This document shows positions 32,823 through 41,944 of a stretch of 64,000 nt of DNA, piece by piece; position 1 is the first letter of the stretch, and each line of letters starts with the position of its first letter. The position numbers and the translations under genes were made by a program. Origin of the DNA: Spirosoma telluris (GTDB lineage: Bacteria; Bacteroidota; Bacteroidia; Cytophagales; Spirosomataceae); contig QLII01000001.1 of NCBI GenBank assembly GCA_003259005.1, forward strand, positions 2,806,501-2,870,500, written 5' to 3'. The notes under the pieces are model-generated. The model saw only the letters and a list, made by a program, of their open reading frames with translations, was not told the DNA's origin and ran no database searches.

Positions 32823-33725
32823 TTATTGTTTATATCTGCCATTCACCCAATAGACCTGATTCAATTCTGATTTGCCAAAGGGTCGACCATCGATAAGCGG
32901 AATGTCGATGACCCCAAGCCTGGGATCACAGTCGAAGTTGACCCGAATCGTCAGCTTATTAAGTTCTCGGGGTGATTTACTATGTTCCAGTGACCATAGA
33001 TCATACTGCTTTAGCCCTTCGTTGTAGGTGTCTTTAGGGCTTGATGATCGAAGCGATAAAATGGGTACTACCGGGCCGCAGTTTTCAGAAGCGGCATGCA
33101 AGGCTTTTATTTTGATATGATAGGCTTCGCTACTACTATAGCTTAGGTTCAACGTACCAATGGTTGTTGTGTCTGAACTCGGCTCTGCCTGAAACGCAAG
33201 GTAGAACGTAAACTGGTTCGGGATAGAAGCCGCCATGATTTTACTGTCACCTTCAATGAGGAGCTTGTTCTGATAATCATAATACTTGATCTGATCCAGA
33301 CTCCCGCAGCAGCCATGTTTTATGGTTTGGTAATGTTGCCAGTCGAAGGTCAGCTCGTCGCAGTCGTGTTTGGCTGTGAGGATTGTTTTTGATGGGTTGT
33401 CCAGTGGACTGAGGGCAAACCGGATCGTTCTTGTCTGGCCTTCCAGTTGCGTACCGGCATCGGTAACCGTGCTGAATTTAACGAGGTAATGAGTTAAGTC
33501 CTTATTGTCAAGATCTACATCGACCACCTTATAGGTCGTTTCCGTCGTTCGATAGTACAGGCCACCAATCGTGTCCTGCTTCAGAAACCGAAAGGATGAA
33601 GTACCCGAATCAGCGTAGGTGATCAACTGGCTGGAATCAGGCTGGCTACTTGTTGGTTTTTCTGATTTTCGAGAGCAACACCAAAGAAGAATGGAGAGGA
33701 AGGTGAGAAGCAAGCGGGCCGTCAT
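32823..33725 (-). CDS. Predicted lipoprotein of unknown function
   Basis: 300 residues from ATG 33725 with a lipoprotein signal (MTARLLLTFLSILLWCCS). The mature part is soluble and beta-rich, with several Cys (KHDCDEL, KHGCCGSLD, SENCGPV, NFDCDPR) that could form periplasmic disulfides. I do not recognise a family. It lies 54 bases upstream of the beta-helix gene on the same strand, so it might belong to that transcript. Confidence 0.7.
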   Translation of the reverse strand: MTARLLLTFLSILLWCCSRKSEKPTSSQPDSSQLITYADSGTSSFRFLKQDTIGGLYYRTTETTYKVVDVDLDNKDLTHYLVKFSTVTDAGTQLEGQTRTIRFALSPLDNPSKTILTAKHDCDELTFDWQHYQTIKHGCCGSLDQIKYYDYQNKLLIEGDSKIMAASIPNQFTFYLAFQAEPSSDTTTIGTLNLSYSSSEAYHIKIKALHAASENCGPVVPILSLRSSSPKDTYNEGLKQYDLWSLEHSKSPRELNKLTIRVNFDCDPRLGVIDIPLIDGRPFGKSELNQVYWVNGRYKQ

Positions 33726-33903
33726 AAATGCATGGATCGATTAGGAGGTTAAGGCTGACGCAAGTACGGAATTCTGCTTGATTTTATCGCCGGACTAAGT
33801 TTCAGCCCATAAATAATCCAGACACAGCACCAGAATTCAATTTTGCGCTAAACTCATTTCGCGTATTCCCAGTCGTTACGAACCGCTCTGTGATTAATAC
33901 TCT

Positions 33904-34464
33904 TTAGTCGACTTTTAGCGGAGGGCCTACTACCTGCATGTCATTATCAGCAAAAATTTTGGCGATTTCTTCCTTCGATGGCTCTTTCTCCAAAGCGGCC
34001 ATCGTCACAAAAAATTCTTCCATTTTACCGGCTGGCTGGAAAATCACGGTCATTCGACCTCTGTCACTTATTTGGGTCCAGGCATGGGGCACTTTTCGAG
34101 GGAGGAAAATACTATCACCTGTTTTTAGGTGGAATTTGTCCTGACCGACCAGGAATTGGTATTCCCCTTCCTGAACATGAAACATCTCATCCTGATTGGG
34201 ATGAATGTGTGAGGGCGTACCTCGTTTAGGGGATAAAGACGTCTGCTCAAAGACCGCCAGATCCCCGTTGGTGTCTTTCCCCGATACTTTAACATCGAGA
34301 ATATTTGAATTGACGCCCTTCAGTTGGATATGCCCATGAAATCGACCCTCGCCAGCATTCACTTTGAAGCCTTTTGTTGGTCGATCGGCATTGGATGGAA
34401 GTTCAGTTGTCGCAGCAAAAGGCGCAGCGGCCAGGGTTGCCCGAAGAAATTTCCGACGCATCAT
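33904..34464 (-). CDS. Exported cupin-domain protein
   Basis: 186 residues from ATG 34464 (MMRRKFLRATLAAAPFAA), a Tat-like leader. The cupin core is recognisable: GTPSHIHPNQDEMFHVQEGEY (motif 1 with two His and a Glu), then FLPRKVPHAWTQI with the second-motif His. Residues after it (MTVIFQPAGKMEEFFVTM) match quercetinase-like monocupins common in soil bacteria. A divalent metal is expected; substrate unknown. The gene is monocistronic as far as can be seen, between the lipoprotein gene and the SRPBCC gene. Confidence 0.82.
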   Translation of the reverse strand: MMRRKFLRATLAAAPFAATTELPSNADRPTKGFKVNAGEGRFHGHIQLKGVNSNILDVKVSGKDTNGDLAVFEQTSLSPKRGTPSHIHPNQDEMFHVQEGEYQFLVGQDKFHLKTGDSIFLPRKVPHAWTQISDRGRMTVIFQPAGKMEEFFVTMAALEKEPSKEEIAKIFADNDMQVVGPPLKVD

Positions 34465-34602
34465 AATCAGTCAAGTTTATGGTAGAATTTTGATTGTCAG
34501 CTCCTTGACTGACTATCTAAGCTACCCATAAGATACTTAACTGGTTTACTGCTCTTAGTAAACGGCAAGGCAAACCTATCGTGTGGGAATAAATAGGATA
34601 GA

Positions 34603-35028
34603 TCAGCTACCTTCCACGACTTCTTTCAGTCCTTTTAAAATACTATCCCAGCCTTTCTCCGATCGGTTATAACGGTCTTCCGCTCCCTCACCCTGCCCTA
34701 CATCGTCCGTGATGGATAAGATAGTTTCTCCATTTTCGTAGGTCAGTTCGTCGGTCACGGTCGAAAAATTATCCGGATCATCCTCGTTTTGCAGCGTGTA
34801 TTGCAGCAGTTTATTTGGCTCAAATTTTACGATTTGCCCTTTTAACTCAATCTTTTTAATCAGGAACATTCTCCCGGTAAAGAGGATTGTACTGCCCACT
34901 TCCCAATCCGAAAAGACCTCACAATTGAAGAAATAGTGTTTCGTTTTGTCGGGATTCGTTAGTGCATTCCAGACTTCCGAAGGCTCCGCTTTAAGGCGAA
35001 TTGTTTTTCTTACAACAAAGGATTCCAT
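34603..35028 (-). CDS. SRPBCC/AHSA1-family protein
   Basis: 141 residues from ATG 35028 (MESFVVRKTIRLKAEPSEVWNALTN). The pattern KAEPSEVWNALTNPDKTKHYFF, a beta sheet (GSTILFTGRM, KGQIVKFEPNKLLQYTL) and the closing helix SEKGWDSILKGLKEVVE define the Bet v1-like START/AHSA1 fold, which binds hydrophobic ligands. Many homologues are uncharacterised. It follows the alpha/beta hydrolase gene by about 120 bases on the same strand. Confidence 0.85.
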   Translation of the reverse strand: MESFVVRKTIRLKAEPSEVWNALTNPDKTKHYFFNCEVFSDWEVGSTILFTGRMFLIKKIELKGQIVKFEPNKLLQYTLQNEDDPDNFSTVTDELTYENGETILSITDDVGQGEGAEDRYNRSEKGWDSILKGLKEVVEGS

Positions 35029-35146
35029 GTCTACTGCCGTTAACTGATTATGAAGTCACCTTTACCCATGTCGGGTAAGGTATGTTTCTTAGAATCAACT
35101 GGGCACTAGTTCTATTGTTTCTAGCAGGTAGTCGGTATTACGGATT

Positions 35147-35941
35147 TTACTTGGTCAAAAACTCCACCACGGCTTTCGAAAATTCGGGGGTTCGCATTGC
35201 CCCGCCATGATTGCCGGGCACAATAACAAGCTTCGAGCCTGGGATAGCCTCTACCAGTGTTTGTGGATCACCGTTGTCTTTATCCTGATCTCCATTGACA
35301 ACCAGCACAGGAATCTTAATCTTTCCTAAATCGGTTCGACTCGTAACGGGTTGAAACTCCTGTAATCGGGCCAGTACAAGCGTGTCGGCCCCGGCTTTTT
35401 TAGCGTTGTCGACGGCGGGCTGAAGCTCAGGGTGGCTTCCGGGTTTGGTTAATGCCTCGTGAAAGTTTTTGCGCCGAATCCAGTTTGGATCGGAGAAATC
35501 AACACTAATGCCGCCCATTACAGCCCGGCGCACCTCTTTGTCCATCGTTAGCAATTTAGCCGTCAGGATAGCTCCACGTGAGTAACCAACCACATCGTAA
35601 CTAGTGATACCAAGGTACTGTACCAGCGCCATCACATCTTTTAACTCGGCATTATTATCGTAAGCTTCGGCACTATGCGGTTTATCCGACAGGCCATTTC
35701 CGCGCAAGTCGAGGGTTATCACTTTGAACCCAGCATCGGCCAGTGCCTGCCTTACGGGCGCACGCTTCCAGCTTTCACTGGTTGAGATAAAGCCGTGCAA
35801 TAACACAACCGGCTTACCCTCTCCAATAATATCATAGTGAATTTTTGTACCATCGAATGATATAAACAGCGGATCTCGCGGGGCTTGAGCATGACCTGTA
35901 AACACGGATAGCAGGCACAATAGGAACAGAATTAGTTTCAT
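35147..35941 (-). CDS. Secreted alpha/beta-hydrolase
   Basis: 264 residues from ATG 35941 (MKLILFLLCLLSVFTGHAQ, signal peptide). Oxyanion motif VVLLHGFISTSESW, the nucleophile elbow VVGYSRGAI (Ser), acid in VLVVNGDQDKDNGD and His in VPGNHGGAM are all present. The fold and size are those of the lipase/proline iminopeptidase/haloalkane dehalogenase group. The substrate is not predictable. It sits next to the SRPBCC gene and is transcribed away from the acidic-protein cluster. Confidence 0.88.
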   Translation of the reverse strand: MKLILFLLCLLSVFTGHAQAPRDPLFISFDGTKIHYDIIGEGKPVVLLHGFISTSESWKRAPVRQALADAGFKVITLDLRGNGLSDKPHSAEAYDNNAELKDVMALVQYLGITSYDVVGYSRGAILTAKLLTMDKEVRRAVMGGISVDFSDPNWIRRKNFHEALTKPGSHPELQPAVDNAKKAGADTLVLARLQEFQPVTSRTDLGKIKIPVLVVNGDQDKDNGDPQTLVEAIPGSKLVIVPGNHGGAMRTPEFSKAVVEFLTK

Positions 35942-36033
35942 AGCGTATAAGAGCAATCGTGAGGCAATCAGATAAGTTTAACTTTTCGCTATTCTACCAA
36001 GTTATCCTGTCATAAACAAATCACTCAACGACT

Positions 36034-36297
36034 ATGACGACCCTCCTAAACCACCAAAGCCCTGCCGATGCTGAACGGATTAGTTCGAGAATCGGTCGCG
36101 CTGAGACCGACACCATTCAGAATCAGAGCGCCGAACCCTTTGCGAATGAAGATGATGACATCGACGACGAAACCACCGAAAATGAAGAAATTGATGATGA
36201 ACCAGTTGACGAAGACGGTGACCCTACCGGTGAGCACGATCACCATCAGGATGATAATTATGCCCTGGGTGGTCACGTGACCCGCTCGGGTGCCTAA
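36034..36297 (+). CDS. Highly acidic small protein, unknown
   Basis: 87 residues from ATG 36034 (MTTLLNHQSPADAERISSR). The middle is almost wholly acidic and low-complexity (NEDDDIDDETTENEEIDDEP, followed by VDEDGDPTGEHDHHQDD), so it should be disordered. No signal peptide. The next gene encodes a second acidic protein, starting 43 bases later, and both run toward a DoxX-like membrane protein. Homology is not recognised; function unknown. Confidence 0.65.
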   Translation: MTTLLNHQSPADAERISSRIGRAETDTIQNQSAEPFANEDDDIDDETTENEEIDDEPVDEDGDPTGEHDHHQDDNYALGGHVTRSGA

Positions 36298-36339
36298 AAT
36301 CATACAGATTTGAGAAATAAATCCCTAAACATCAACCCA

Positions 36340-36582
36340 ATGAACACCAACGACTACAATCCAGCCGACGATGGCAATCAGGGCCTTGTTCAACAAATGG
36401 CTCAACGTGAAGAATCAACTCCTGGTATCGCTCAGGAGCAACAAATGAGTCCTGTCCAGGCATCTGGTCCTGAACCTGAGAAAGCGGAAGTCAATGACCC
36501 GGACGGCGATTATGGCATCAACAATGACATGCTGGAAGAGGAAGAAGTTGAAGAGGGCGACATAGACACGGAGGAAGAATAA
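36340..36582 (+). CDS. Second highly acidic small protein, unknown
   Basis: 80 residues from ATG 36340 (MNTNDYNPADDGNQGLVQQM). The C-terminus is a run of acidic residues (LEEEEVEEGDIDTEEE), the middle is rich in Gln, Pro and Ser, and the whole is probably disordered. The start was set at 36340 because the upstream in-frame start has a poor context. It follows the first acidic protein and precedes the DoxX-like gene by 12 bases, suggesting one transcript. Confidence 0.65.
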   Translation: MNTNDYNPADDGNQGLVQQMAQREESTPGIAQEQQMSPVQASGPEPEKAEVNDPDGDYGINNDMLEEEEVEEGDIDTEEE

Positions 36583-36594
36583 AATCAATTCTAT

Positions 36595-36987
36595 ATGACG
36601 ATAACTAGCGGTCAATTATCAAGACTCGTAATCCGAATTGGATTGGGCATCAATATGCTGATGCACGGTCTGGTACGCATTCCCAAACTGAATGCATTTG
36701 TAACAAAAACGGCAGTTGGTTTTGCCAACACCGTTCTGCCCCCTCTCCTGACCAAATCCTTTTTATATGCGCTGCCGTTCGCAGAATTCACCATTGGTAT
36801 TCTGATTTTAGTGGGTGGGCCATTCAGTAAATGGGGCTACTTCCTGGGCGGATTAACGGTTGGAGCCCTGTTATTTGGCACTACACTCAAAGAAGATTGG
36901 GCGGGAGCCGGAAATCAACTAATTTATGTTATCGCCTTCTACCTCGCGTTGAGAGGGTTAGACGAATCAGGCCGCCGACGTTCATGA
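36595..36987 (+). CDS. DoxX-like small membrane protein
   Basis: 130 residues from ATG 36595. Four hydrophobic segments are visible (RIGLGINMLMHGLVRI; SFLYALPFAEFTIGILILVG; WGYFLGGLTVGALLFG; LIYVIAFYLALRGL), which is the DoxX/SURF4-like arrangement. DoxX-family proteins are inner-membrane proteins of mixed or unknown function, sometimes linked to quinone or thiol redox work. It is 12 bases downstream of the acidic gene. Confidence 0.75.
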   Translation: MTITSGQLSRLVIRIGLGINMLMHGLVRIPKLNAFVTKTAVGFANTVLPPLLTKSFLYALPFAEFTIGILILVGGPFSKWGYFLGGLTVGALLFGTTLKEDWAGAGNQLIYVIAFYLALRGLDESGRRRS

Positions 36988-37057
36988 GTTGAGCCTTAGA
37001 GTTTGCAACGGTTTTTCTGTAAAGCGGGTCAAAAGAAGCAAACCAATTTAGACAGGT

Positions 37058-37762
37058 ATGCATATCAATTCATTTTTGCTCTCCGTTACAATCAGCTTTT
37101 CACTCATCGCTTCATCTTGCCAACAGGACCTGAATCCGGTGATATCTCCCAACATTCTTTATCAATCTAACTTTCAACAAAATCAGGATGGCTGGCAAGC
37201 CGATATTGCCGATTACAGTACCCAGCAGCAGGATATGCGATTCGAATCGGGCTGGGCAGCCTTACCCAGTCCATTAGATACCACCCGGAAGTCGGTCAGG
37301 GTATCGAGTATGAATCGCAGCGATGATCTCTTTATGTTTCTCAAAAAGAAACTTACCGGACTTCAGGCCAATACCGATTATACGCTTGTGTTCGACATCG
37401 AACTGGCCTCGGCCTATGGTACGAATTCAATAGGCATTGGTGGCTCGCCAGGTGGTAGTGTATTTCTGAAAGCTGGAGCAACTGCAACAGAGCCAGCAAA
37501 AGTTCTCGGCGATGATTTTTACACGATCAATCTGGACAAAGGGAATCAAGCCACTGGCGGAAAAGACGCTGTTTTATTAGGCAACATCGGTGCCGGTGAT
37601 GATGTAACGGCCTACAAATTAATTACCCGAAGCAACGCCAACAATCCGCTTACCGTTCGCACGAATGCCCAGGGCGAACTCTGGCTCGTTATCGGTACCG
37701 ACTCGGGTTATGAGGGCCTAACCACTTTATACTATAGTGCCATTAGGGTAACAGCGAAGTAA
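37058..37762 (+). CDS. Predicted lipoprotein with carbohydrate-module-like sequence, unknown
   Basis: 234 residues from ATG 37058 with a lipobox (ISFSLIASSCQQD). The mature part has a beta-sandwich look (GWQADIADYSTQQQD, ANTDYTLVFDIELASAYG, GELWLVIGTDSGYEGLTTLY) reminiscent of carbohydrate-binding or surface-layer modules, but I cannot name a family. Followed by a strong inverted repeat (37779-37835) shared with the convergent minus-strand gene. Confidence 0.7.
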   Translation: MHINSFLLSVTISFSLIASSCQQDLNPVISPNILYQSNFQQNQDGWQADIADYSTQQQDMRFESGWAALPSPLDTTRKSVRVSSMNRSDDLFMFLKKKLTGLQANTDYTLVFDIELASAYGTNSIGIGGSPGGSVFLKAGATATEPAKVLGDDFYTINLDKGNQATGGKDAVLLGNIGAGDDVTAYKLITRSNANNPLTVRTNAQGELWLVIGTDSGYEGLTTLYYSAIRVTAK

Positions 37763-37778
37763 TAATTTCTGATAACTG

Positions 37779-37835
37779 AGTTTCGCCGAAAGTTGTGTCA
37801 CAGTTTAGGGCTATGGCACAACTTTCGGCGAAACT
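37779..37835. terminator. 19-bp perfect hairpin between convergent genes
   Basis: Arms 37779-37797 and 37817-37835 pair at 19 of 19 positions around a 19-base loop. It lies between the stops of the plus-strand lipoprotein (37762) and the minus-strand membrane protein (37841), fitting a bidirectional terminator. Confidence 0.7.
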
Positions 37836-37840
37836 ATTTA

Positions 37841-38383
37841 TTAATCAGGGCATTTGGCTAAAGGAGTTACTTTACCCTGTTCAAGTCGCCAGCAGTTGTT
37901 ATATACATCACTGTAGACGACCGAGAAGTGATATAGCGAATCATTGACAATATGCATGAAAGCCTCAGGAATTCGTTCACTATTCGTGATTTCGCCAATT
38001 AACAGTTCTCCATCGTTTTTAATAACTTCGCCCGGTCGAACACTACTGTAAAAGAAACCAACATCAGTATGTTTCCCTTTTTCATCTGTTCGCTCAATCT
38101 GCTCATTCATTAGCTGGTATGGACTTTTATACATTCGTCCTTTGTAAGTCAGCTTAACTTCCTTCATGATGGCAGGTCCGACACCATTGTTAATCAGCGA
38201 CCAGGTAAACTTCTTATCCATCACTACGTAATTGTCTTTCAGATGCGGCCACACGGAAGCATGCTGCTGTTCGCGGGCAATCTTCGTTTGAAAGATCGAT
38301 ACCACCAGGGCTGCTAAACTCAGAAACGTAGCCGAAACACCAAGGAGAAGTTCAATATTTATGCGTCGTCGGATCGGAGCCAT
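37841..38383 (-). CDS. Membrane-anchored protein of unknown function
   Basis: 180 residues from ATG 38383 (MAPIRRRINIELLLGVSATFL). One N-terminal transmembrane segment (LLLGVSATFLSLAALVVSIF) leads into a periplasmic or cytoplasmic soluble domain with YVVMDKKFTWSLINNGVGPA and MHIVNDSLYHFSVVYSDVYN. The NNGVGPA core is seen in many small bacterial membrane proteins whose function is unknown. No neighbour suggests a role. Confidence 0.65.
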   Translation of the reverse strand: MAPIRRRINIELLLGVSATFLSLAALVVSIFQTKIAREQQHASVWPHLKDNYVVMDKKFTWSLINNGVGPAIMKEVKLTYKGRMYKSPYQLMNEQIERTDEKGKHTDVGFFYSSVRPGEVIKNDGELLIGEITNSERIPEAFMHIVNDSLYHFSVVYSDVYNNCWRLEQGKVTPLAKCPD

Positions 38384-38525
38384 AACCAGATAGACTATAG
38401 GTGATGAAATAGCCGAAATAACGGAAAGTTTCCGATATTTGTCCAGCCTGCCCGGAACGTACCCCTACGGCAAATTGTTAAAAAAGTATTGTACTGGTTC
38501 GTTTACCGGGCAATTAACCGAGACT

Positions 38526-40019
38526 ATGAGCAAGGACGTTGAAATTTTAGAGAGTATTACCAACGCCGAATATAAATACGGATTTGAGACCATAATTGAG
38601 GCCGACGAGGCCCCTATGGGTCTTGATGAGAGTACGATTCGCTTCATTTCTGCCAAAAAGAATGAACCCGACTGGCTTCTCGAAAACCGACTTAAGGCGT
38701 TTCGGATGTGGCAGGAAATGATTGAGCCAAAGTGGCCCAATGTTTTCTACCCAAAGATTGATTATCAAGCCATTAAATATTATTCGGCACCGAAACAAAA
38801 GAAGACCCTTAACTCCCTCGACGAAATTGACCCCGAACTGCTGGATACCTTTAAGCGGCTCGGTATTTCGCTGAATGAACAGAAACGGTTAGCGGGTGTT
38901 GTTGACAGCACCGATGAAGAATCGGCCCAGTCGAATCGGCCACGGGTAGCGGTTGATGCCGTAATGGACTCTGTATCAGTAGCCACCACATTCAAAAAAG
39001 ACCTGGCTGAACGGGGCATTATTTTCTGCTCCATTACGGAGGCCGTTCATGAACACCCCGAACTGGTTAAGAAATACTTAGGATCGGTGGTCCCGGCTAA
39101 AGACAATTATTTTGCCGCCTTGAATGCTGCTGTCTTTACCGATGGCTCATTCTGCTACATTCCGAAGGGCGTTCGTTGCCCAATGGAACTGTCGACTTAT
39201 TTCCGAATCAATGCAGCCGGAACAGGCCAATTTGAACGGACGCTGATTATTGCGGACGAAGGTTCGTATGTAAGTTACCTCGAAGGTTGCACAGCCCCAA
39301 TGCGTGATGAGAACCAGCTTCACGCTGCCGTAGTCGAACTGATTGCCATGGGCAACGCCGAAATCAAATACTCGACGGTGCAAAACTGGTATCCAGGCGA
39401 TAAAGAAGGCAAAGGCGGTATTTACAACTTCGTGACCAAGCGTGGTATCTGCGATGGCCCGAACGCCAAAATTTCGTGGACGCAGGTTGAAACCGGCTCT
39501 GCCATTACCTGGAAATATCCTTCGGTCATTCTGAAAGGCGATAATTCCATTGGCGAATTCTATTCGGTGGCTGTTACAAACAACATGCAGCAGGCCGATA
39601 CGGGTACCAAAATGATCCACATCGGCAAGAATACCAAAAGCCGGATTGTTTCGAAAGGTATTTCGGCGGGGAAAAGCCAGAACTCCTACCGTGGTCTGGT
39701 ACAGGTAATGAAACGTGCCGAAAACGCCCGTAATTACTCACAATGTGACTCACTTTTGTTGGGCGATAAATGTGGTGCCCACACATTCCCGTACCTGGAA
39801 GTGAACAACCCTTCGGCCACCGTTGAGCATGAAGCAACTACATCAAAAATTGGTGAAGATCAGTTGTTTTACTGTAATCAACGGGGTATCCCAACCGAAC
39901 AGGCCGTAGCCCTGATTATCAATGGTTACGCTAAAGAAGTTTTAAACCAACTCCCTATGGAGTTCGCCGTAGAGGCCCAGAAATTGCTGGCCATTAGCCT
40001 GGAAGGCAGCGTTGGGTAA
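38526..40019 (+). CDS. sufB: SufB, Fe-S cluster assembly scaffold
   Basis: 497 residues, intact, from ATG 38526 ([20 protein letters not shown]). Long SufB-specific segments are present: [71 protein letters not shown] and the C-terminal [20 protein letters not shown]. SufB is the scaffold of the SufBC2D complex that builds Fe-S clusters. In most Bacteroidota sufB leads sufC, sufD and sufS, but here it is followed by a terminator and small unknown genes, so the rest must lie elsewhere. Confidence 0.97.
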   Translation: MSKDVEILESITNAEYKYGFETIIEADEAPMGLDESTIRFISAKKNEPDWLLENRLKAFRMWQEMIEPKWPNVFYPKIDYQAIKYYSAPKQKKTLNSLDEIDPELLDTFKRLGISLNEQKRLAGVVDSTDEESAQSNRPRVAVDAVMDSVSVATTFKKDLAERGIIFCSITEAVHEHPELVKKYLGSVVPAKDNYFAALNAAVFTDGSFCYIPKGVRCPMELSTYFRINAAGTGQFERTLIIADEGSYVSYLEGCTAPMRDENQLHAAVVELIAMGNAEIKYSTVQNWYPGDKEGKGGIYNFVTKRGICDGPNAKISWTQVETGSAITWKYPSVILKGDNSIGEFYSVAVTNNMQQADTGTKMIHIGKNTKSRIVSKGISAGKSQNSYRGLVQVMKRAENARNYSQCDSLLLGDKCGAHTFPYLEVNNPSATVEHEATTSKIGEDQLFYCNQRGIPTEQAVALIINGYAKEVLNQLPMEFAVEAQKLLAISLEGSVG

Positions 40020-40046
40020 CCAGATTTAAAATTATAGTTATATTAG

Positions 40047-40077
40047 AGCCTCTGCAGAAACGTAGGGGCTTTTTTTA
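40047..40077 (+). terminator. Terminator after sufB
   Basis: A short stem (40047-40053 with 40064-40070, 6 of 7 pairs) followed by an uninterrupted T run from 40070. It lies 27 bases after the sufB stop, marking sufB as a single-gene unit. Confidence 0.7.
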
Positions 40078-40108
40078 TTACATTTGACAACGCCTGCACC
40101 TTGACTTG

Positions 40109-40303
40109 ATGACTGACGAAGAGCGTAACGATTTGTTGGAATTAAAGGCATTTTTGGAAAAAGCGTTGATCTCAGTAGAAGATGATCTGATTCTTACTGA
40201 CCCACGGTTGTCAAAAAATGACTACGATTTTTTGATTAAGAAAGCCAGAATGTATCGTAATAACTTAGATAAAGTAATTGAATTACTGAACGAATCTAAC
40301 TGA
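40109..40303 (+). CDS. Small helical protein, unknown (first of three)
   Basis: 64 residues from ATG 40109 (MTDEERNDLLELKAFLEKAL), charged and helical with no signal peptide. I do not recognise it. It opens a run of three tightly spaced small genes in an AT-rich stretch after sufB, with the next start only five bases beyond its stop, so the two are likely co-translated. Confidence 0.6.
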   Translation: MTDEERNDLLELKAFLEKALISVEDDLILTDPRLSKNDYDFLIKKARMYRNNLDKVIELLNESN

Positions 40304-40308
40304 TTGAC

Positions 40309-40557
40309 ATGAGTATGAACATAGTAGACGAATATCGGAACCGCATTCGTAAGGCTACTAACCTTGATGAGAAAAAAGCCATTGCGGCAGAACTTCATCA
40401 GTTGGCTAATACATTCGATGAAGTACAACGATCTAATTATGAACAAGCGATGCAGGAACTACGTAGTGATATTGTTCTTCAGTTAGAAGTTATTGATCCA
40501 ATTTCCCGACGTGCTGAAGCTATTCTGAGCCGGTATTCATCCGTAGCAAAGGGCTAA
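40309..40557 (+). CDS. Small helical protein, unknown (second of three)
   Basis: 82 residues from ATG 40309 (MSMNIVDEYRNRIRKATNLD). Predicted helical (AAELHQLANTFDEVQRSNYE) and soluble. No recognised family. It follows the first small gene by five bases and precedes the third by 28; the AT-rich composition differs from the flanking housekeeping genes and may indicate transfer. Confidence 0.6.
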   Translation: MSMNIVDEYRNRIRKATNLDEKKAIAAELHQLANTFDEVQRSNYEQAMQELRSDIVLQLEVIDPISRRAEAILSRYSSVAKG

Positions 40558-40585
40558 GTATTCCAAAAATTTTGAATACTATATC

Positions 40586-40777
40586 ATGACCGTCGCCGAA
40601 GAAAAAATCAAGATAATCAAGAAATTACTCGAAACGAGCGATACCCTGTTACTCCGTGAGATAGCCAGTTTGTTACACATACCTTCGCTAACTGATTATA
40701 CAAATCAACCAGTGAGCCAGGAAACACTTCTTGCAAAAATGAACACGCAAAAGAAGTTGCAAGAAAAGGCGACGTAA
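40586..40777 (+). CDS. Small antitoxin-like protein (third of three)
   Basis: 63 residues from ATG 40586 (MTVAEEKIKIIKKLLETSDT). The pattern of an N-terminal helix (IIKKLLETSDTLLLREIASL), then a short linker and SQETLLAKMNTQKKL, resembles small ParE/RelE-module antitoxins common in Bacteroidota. No toxin-like gene follows, so it may be an orphan or truncated partner. This is a weak resemblance. Confidence 0.5.
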   Translation: MTVAEEKIKIIKKLLETSDTLLLREIASLLHIPSLTDYTNQPVSQETLLAKMNTQKKLQEKAT

Positions 40778-40999
40778 CAAATCATGAAGGCAAGTTAGCC
40801 GCTACAATAACCAGCAGATAAATTTTTTATTATCAATGAATTACCACTTGCAGATTCGATGTAAGGCAAGAGCCCAGTCGACTGACAGAGCGATTCGAAT
40901 AGCCCTGCCAGTTGGCTACGTTTAACATCATGTCAAAATCAGTATGGTTAAAAACATTCCCTACGCCCCTTTTATCAAAAAATAGCTGAATTTTACCGC

Positions 41000-41853
41000 A
41001 TGAAACTTTTCCGCTTCGGCTCGCCCGACCACGAACACCCGGCGTTGTATTGCCCACTGGCCAACATATTGACGTAACCCACTTTGGTGAAGATTACGAT
41101 GAATCCTTTTTTGCCAGCAACGGCCCTGAGCGCCTGACGCACTGGCTTACGGCCCATGCGCATACCTGCCCCGAAGTCTCCTCTGATGAACGCTTCGGTC
41201 CTTGTATAAAACGCCCATCTAAAATTGTATGCATTGGTCTGAATTATGCAAAGCATGCGGCCGAAACCAATGCACCCGTTCCGGCCGAGCCAATTGTTTT
41301 TTTCAAAGCAACTACGGCTTTCTGTGGCCCTAACGACAATGTTGTAATCCCCAAACGCTCTGAAAAAACAGATTGGGAGGTTGAGTTAGCTATCGTTATT
41401 GGGAAGAAGGCCAGCTACGTTGAGCTAGACGATGCGTTTGATTATATAGCCGGTTATGCGCTGCACAATGACTATAGCGAACGTGCCTGGCAACTGGAAC
41501 GCGGAGGCCAATGGGTGAAGGGAAAAAGCGCCGATACGTTTGCTCCCTTAGGACCTTATCTCGTTACGAAAGATGAGGTAACCGATCCTAACAAACTTAA
41601 CCTTTGGTTAACCATAAATGGCGAGCCATTGCAGAACTCCAATACCGACGACATGATTTTCAATGTCCCGACTTTGGTTAGCTACCTCAGCCAGTTTATG
41701 ACGCTCCTGCCTGGCGACGTTATTTCTACGGGAACCCCAGCAGGCGTAGGAATGGGACTGAAACCCCAGCGTTTCCTCAAACCCGGCGATGTAGTCGAAT
41801 TGGGAATCGAGGGCTTAGGCCAACAAAAGCAGACGGCAGTAGCATTTACTTAA
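41000..41853 (+). CDS. Fumarylacetoacetate hydrolase-family enzyme, candidate 2,4-diketo-3-deoxy-L-fuconate hydrolase
   Basis: Start ATG 41000 (MKLFRFGSPDHEHPG). The GG at 41041-41042 lacks one base; restored, GVVLPTGQHIDVTHFGEDYDE continues into a complete FAH domain of about 284 residues. Core motifs: IVCIGLNYAKHAAETNAPVP, IVFFKATTAFCGPNDNVVIP, TDWEVELAIVIGKKA (metal-binding Glu residues), GYALHNDYSERAWQLERGGQ, KSADTFAPLGPYLVT and ISTGTPAGVGMG. This branch includes the last enzyme of the non-phosphorylative L-fucose pathway (pyruvate plus lactate). The next gene looks like a fuconolactonase, which supports that reading; other acylpyruvase-type substrates remain possible. Confidence 0.82.
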
Positions 41854-41932
41854 TGAATAATGAACAATGTAGAATGAATAATCGGATACCCTGTGACCTC
41901 ATTGTCCATTCTACATTGTTCATTATTCATTA
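41851..41932. repeat. 26-bp perfect inverted repeat built of AATGAATAATG words
   Basis: Arms 41851-41876 and 41907-41932 pair at 26 of 26 positions. The left arm begins in the stop codon of the FAH-family gene and the right arm ends 12 bases before the amidohydrolase start. The words AATGAATAATG and AATGTAGAATGA also occur in the inverted repeat at 51053-51151. Confidence 0.8.
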
Positions 41933-41944
41933 TCCATTAACGTT

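Noticed and set aside
40586..40777. Complete toxin-antitoxin module after sufB
   Set aside because: Only an antitoxin-like N-terminal pattern is visible; no ParE, RelE or other toxin-like frame follows before the FAH gene.
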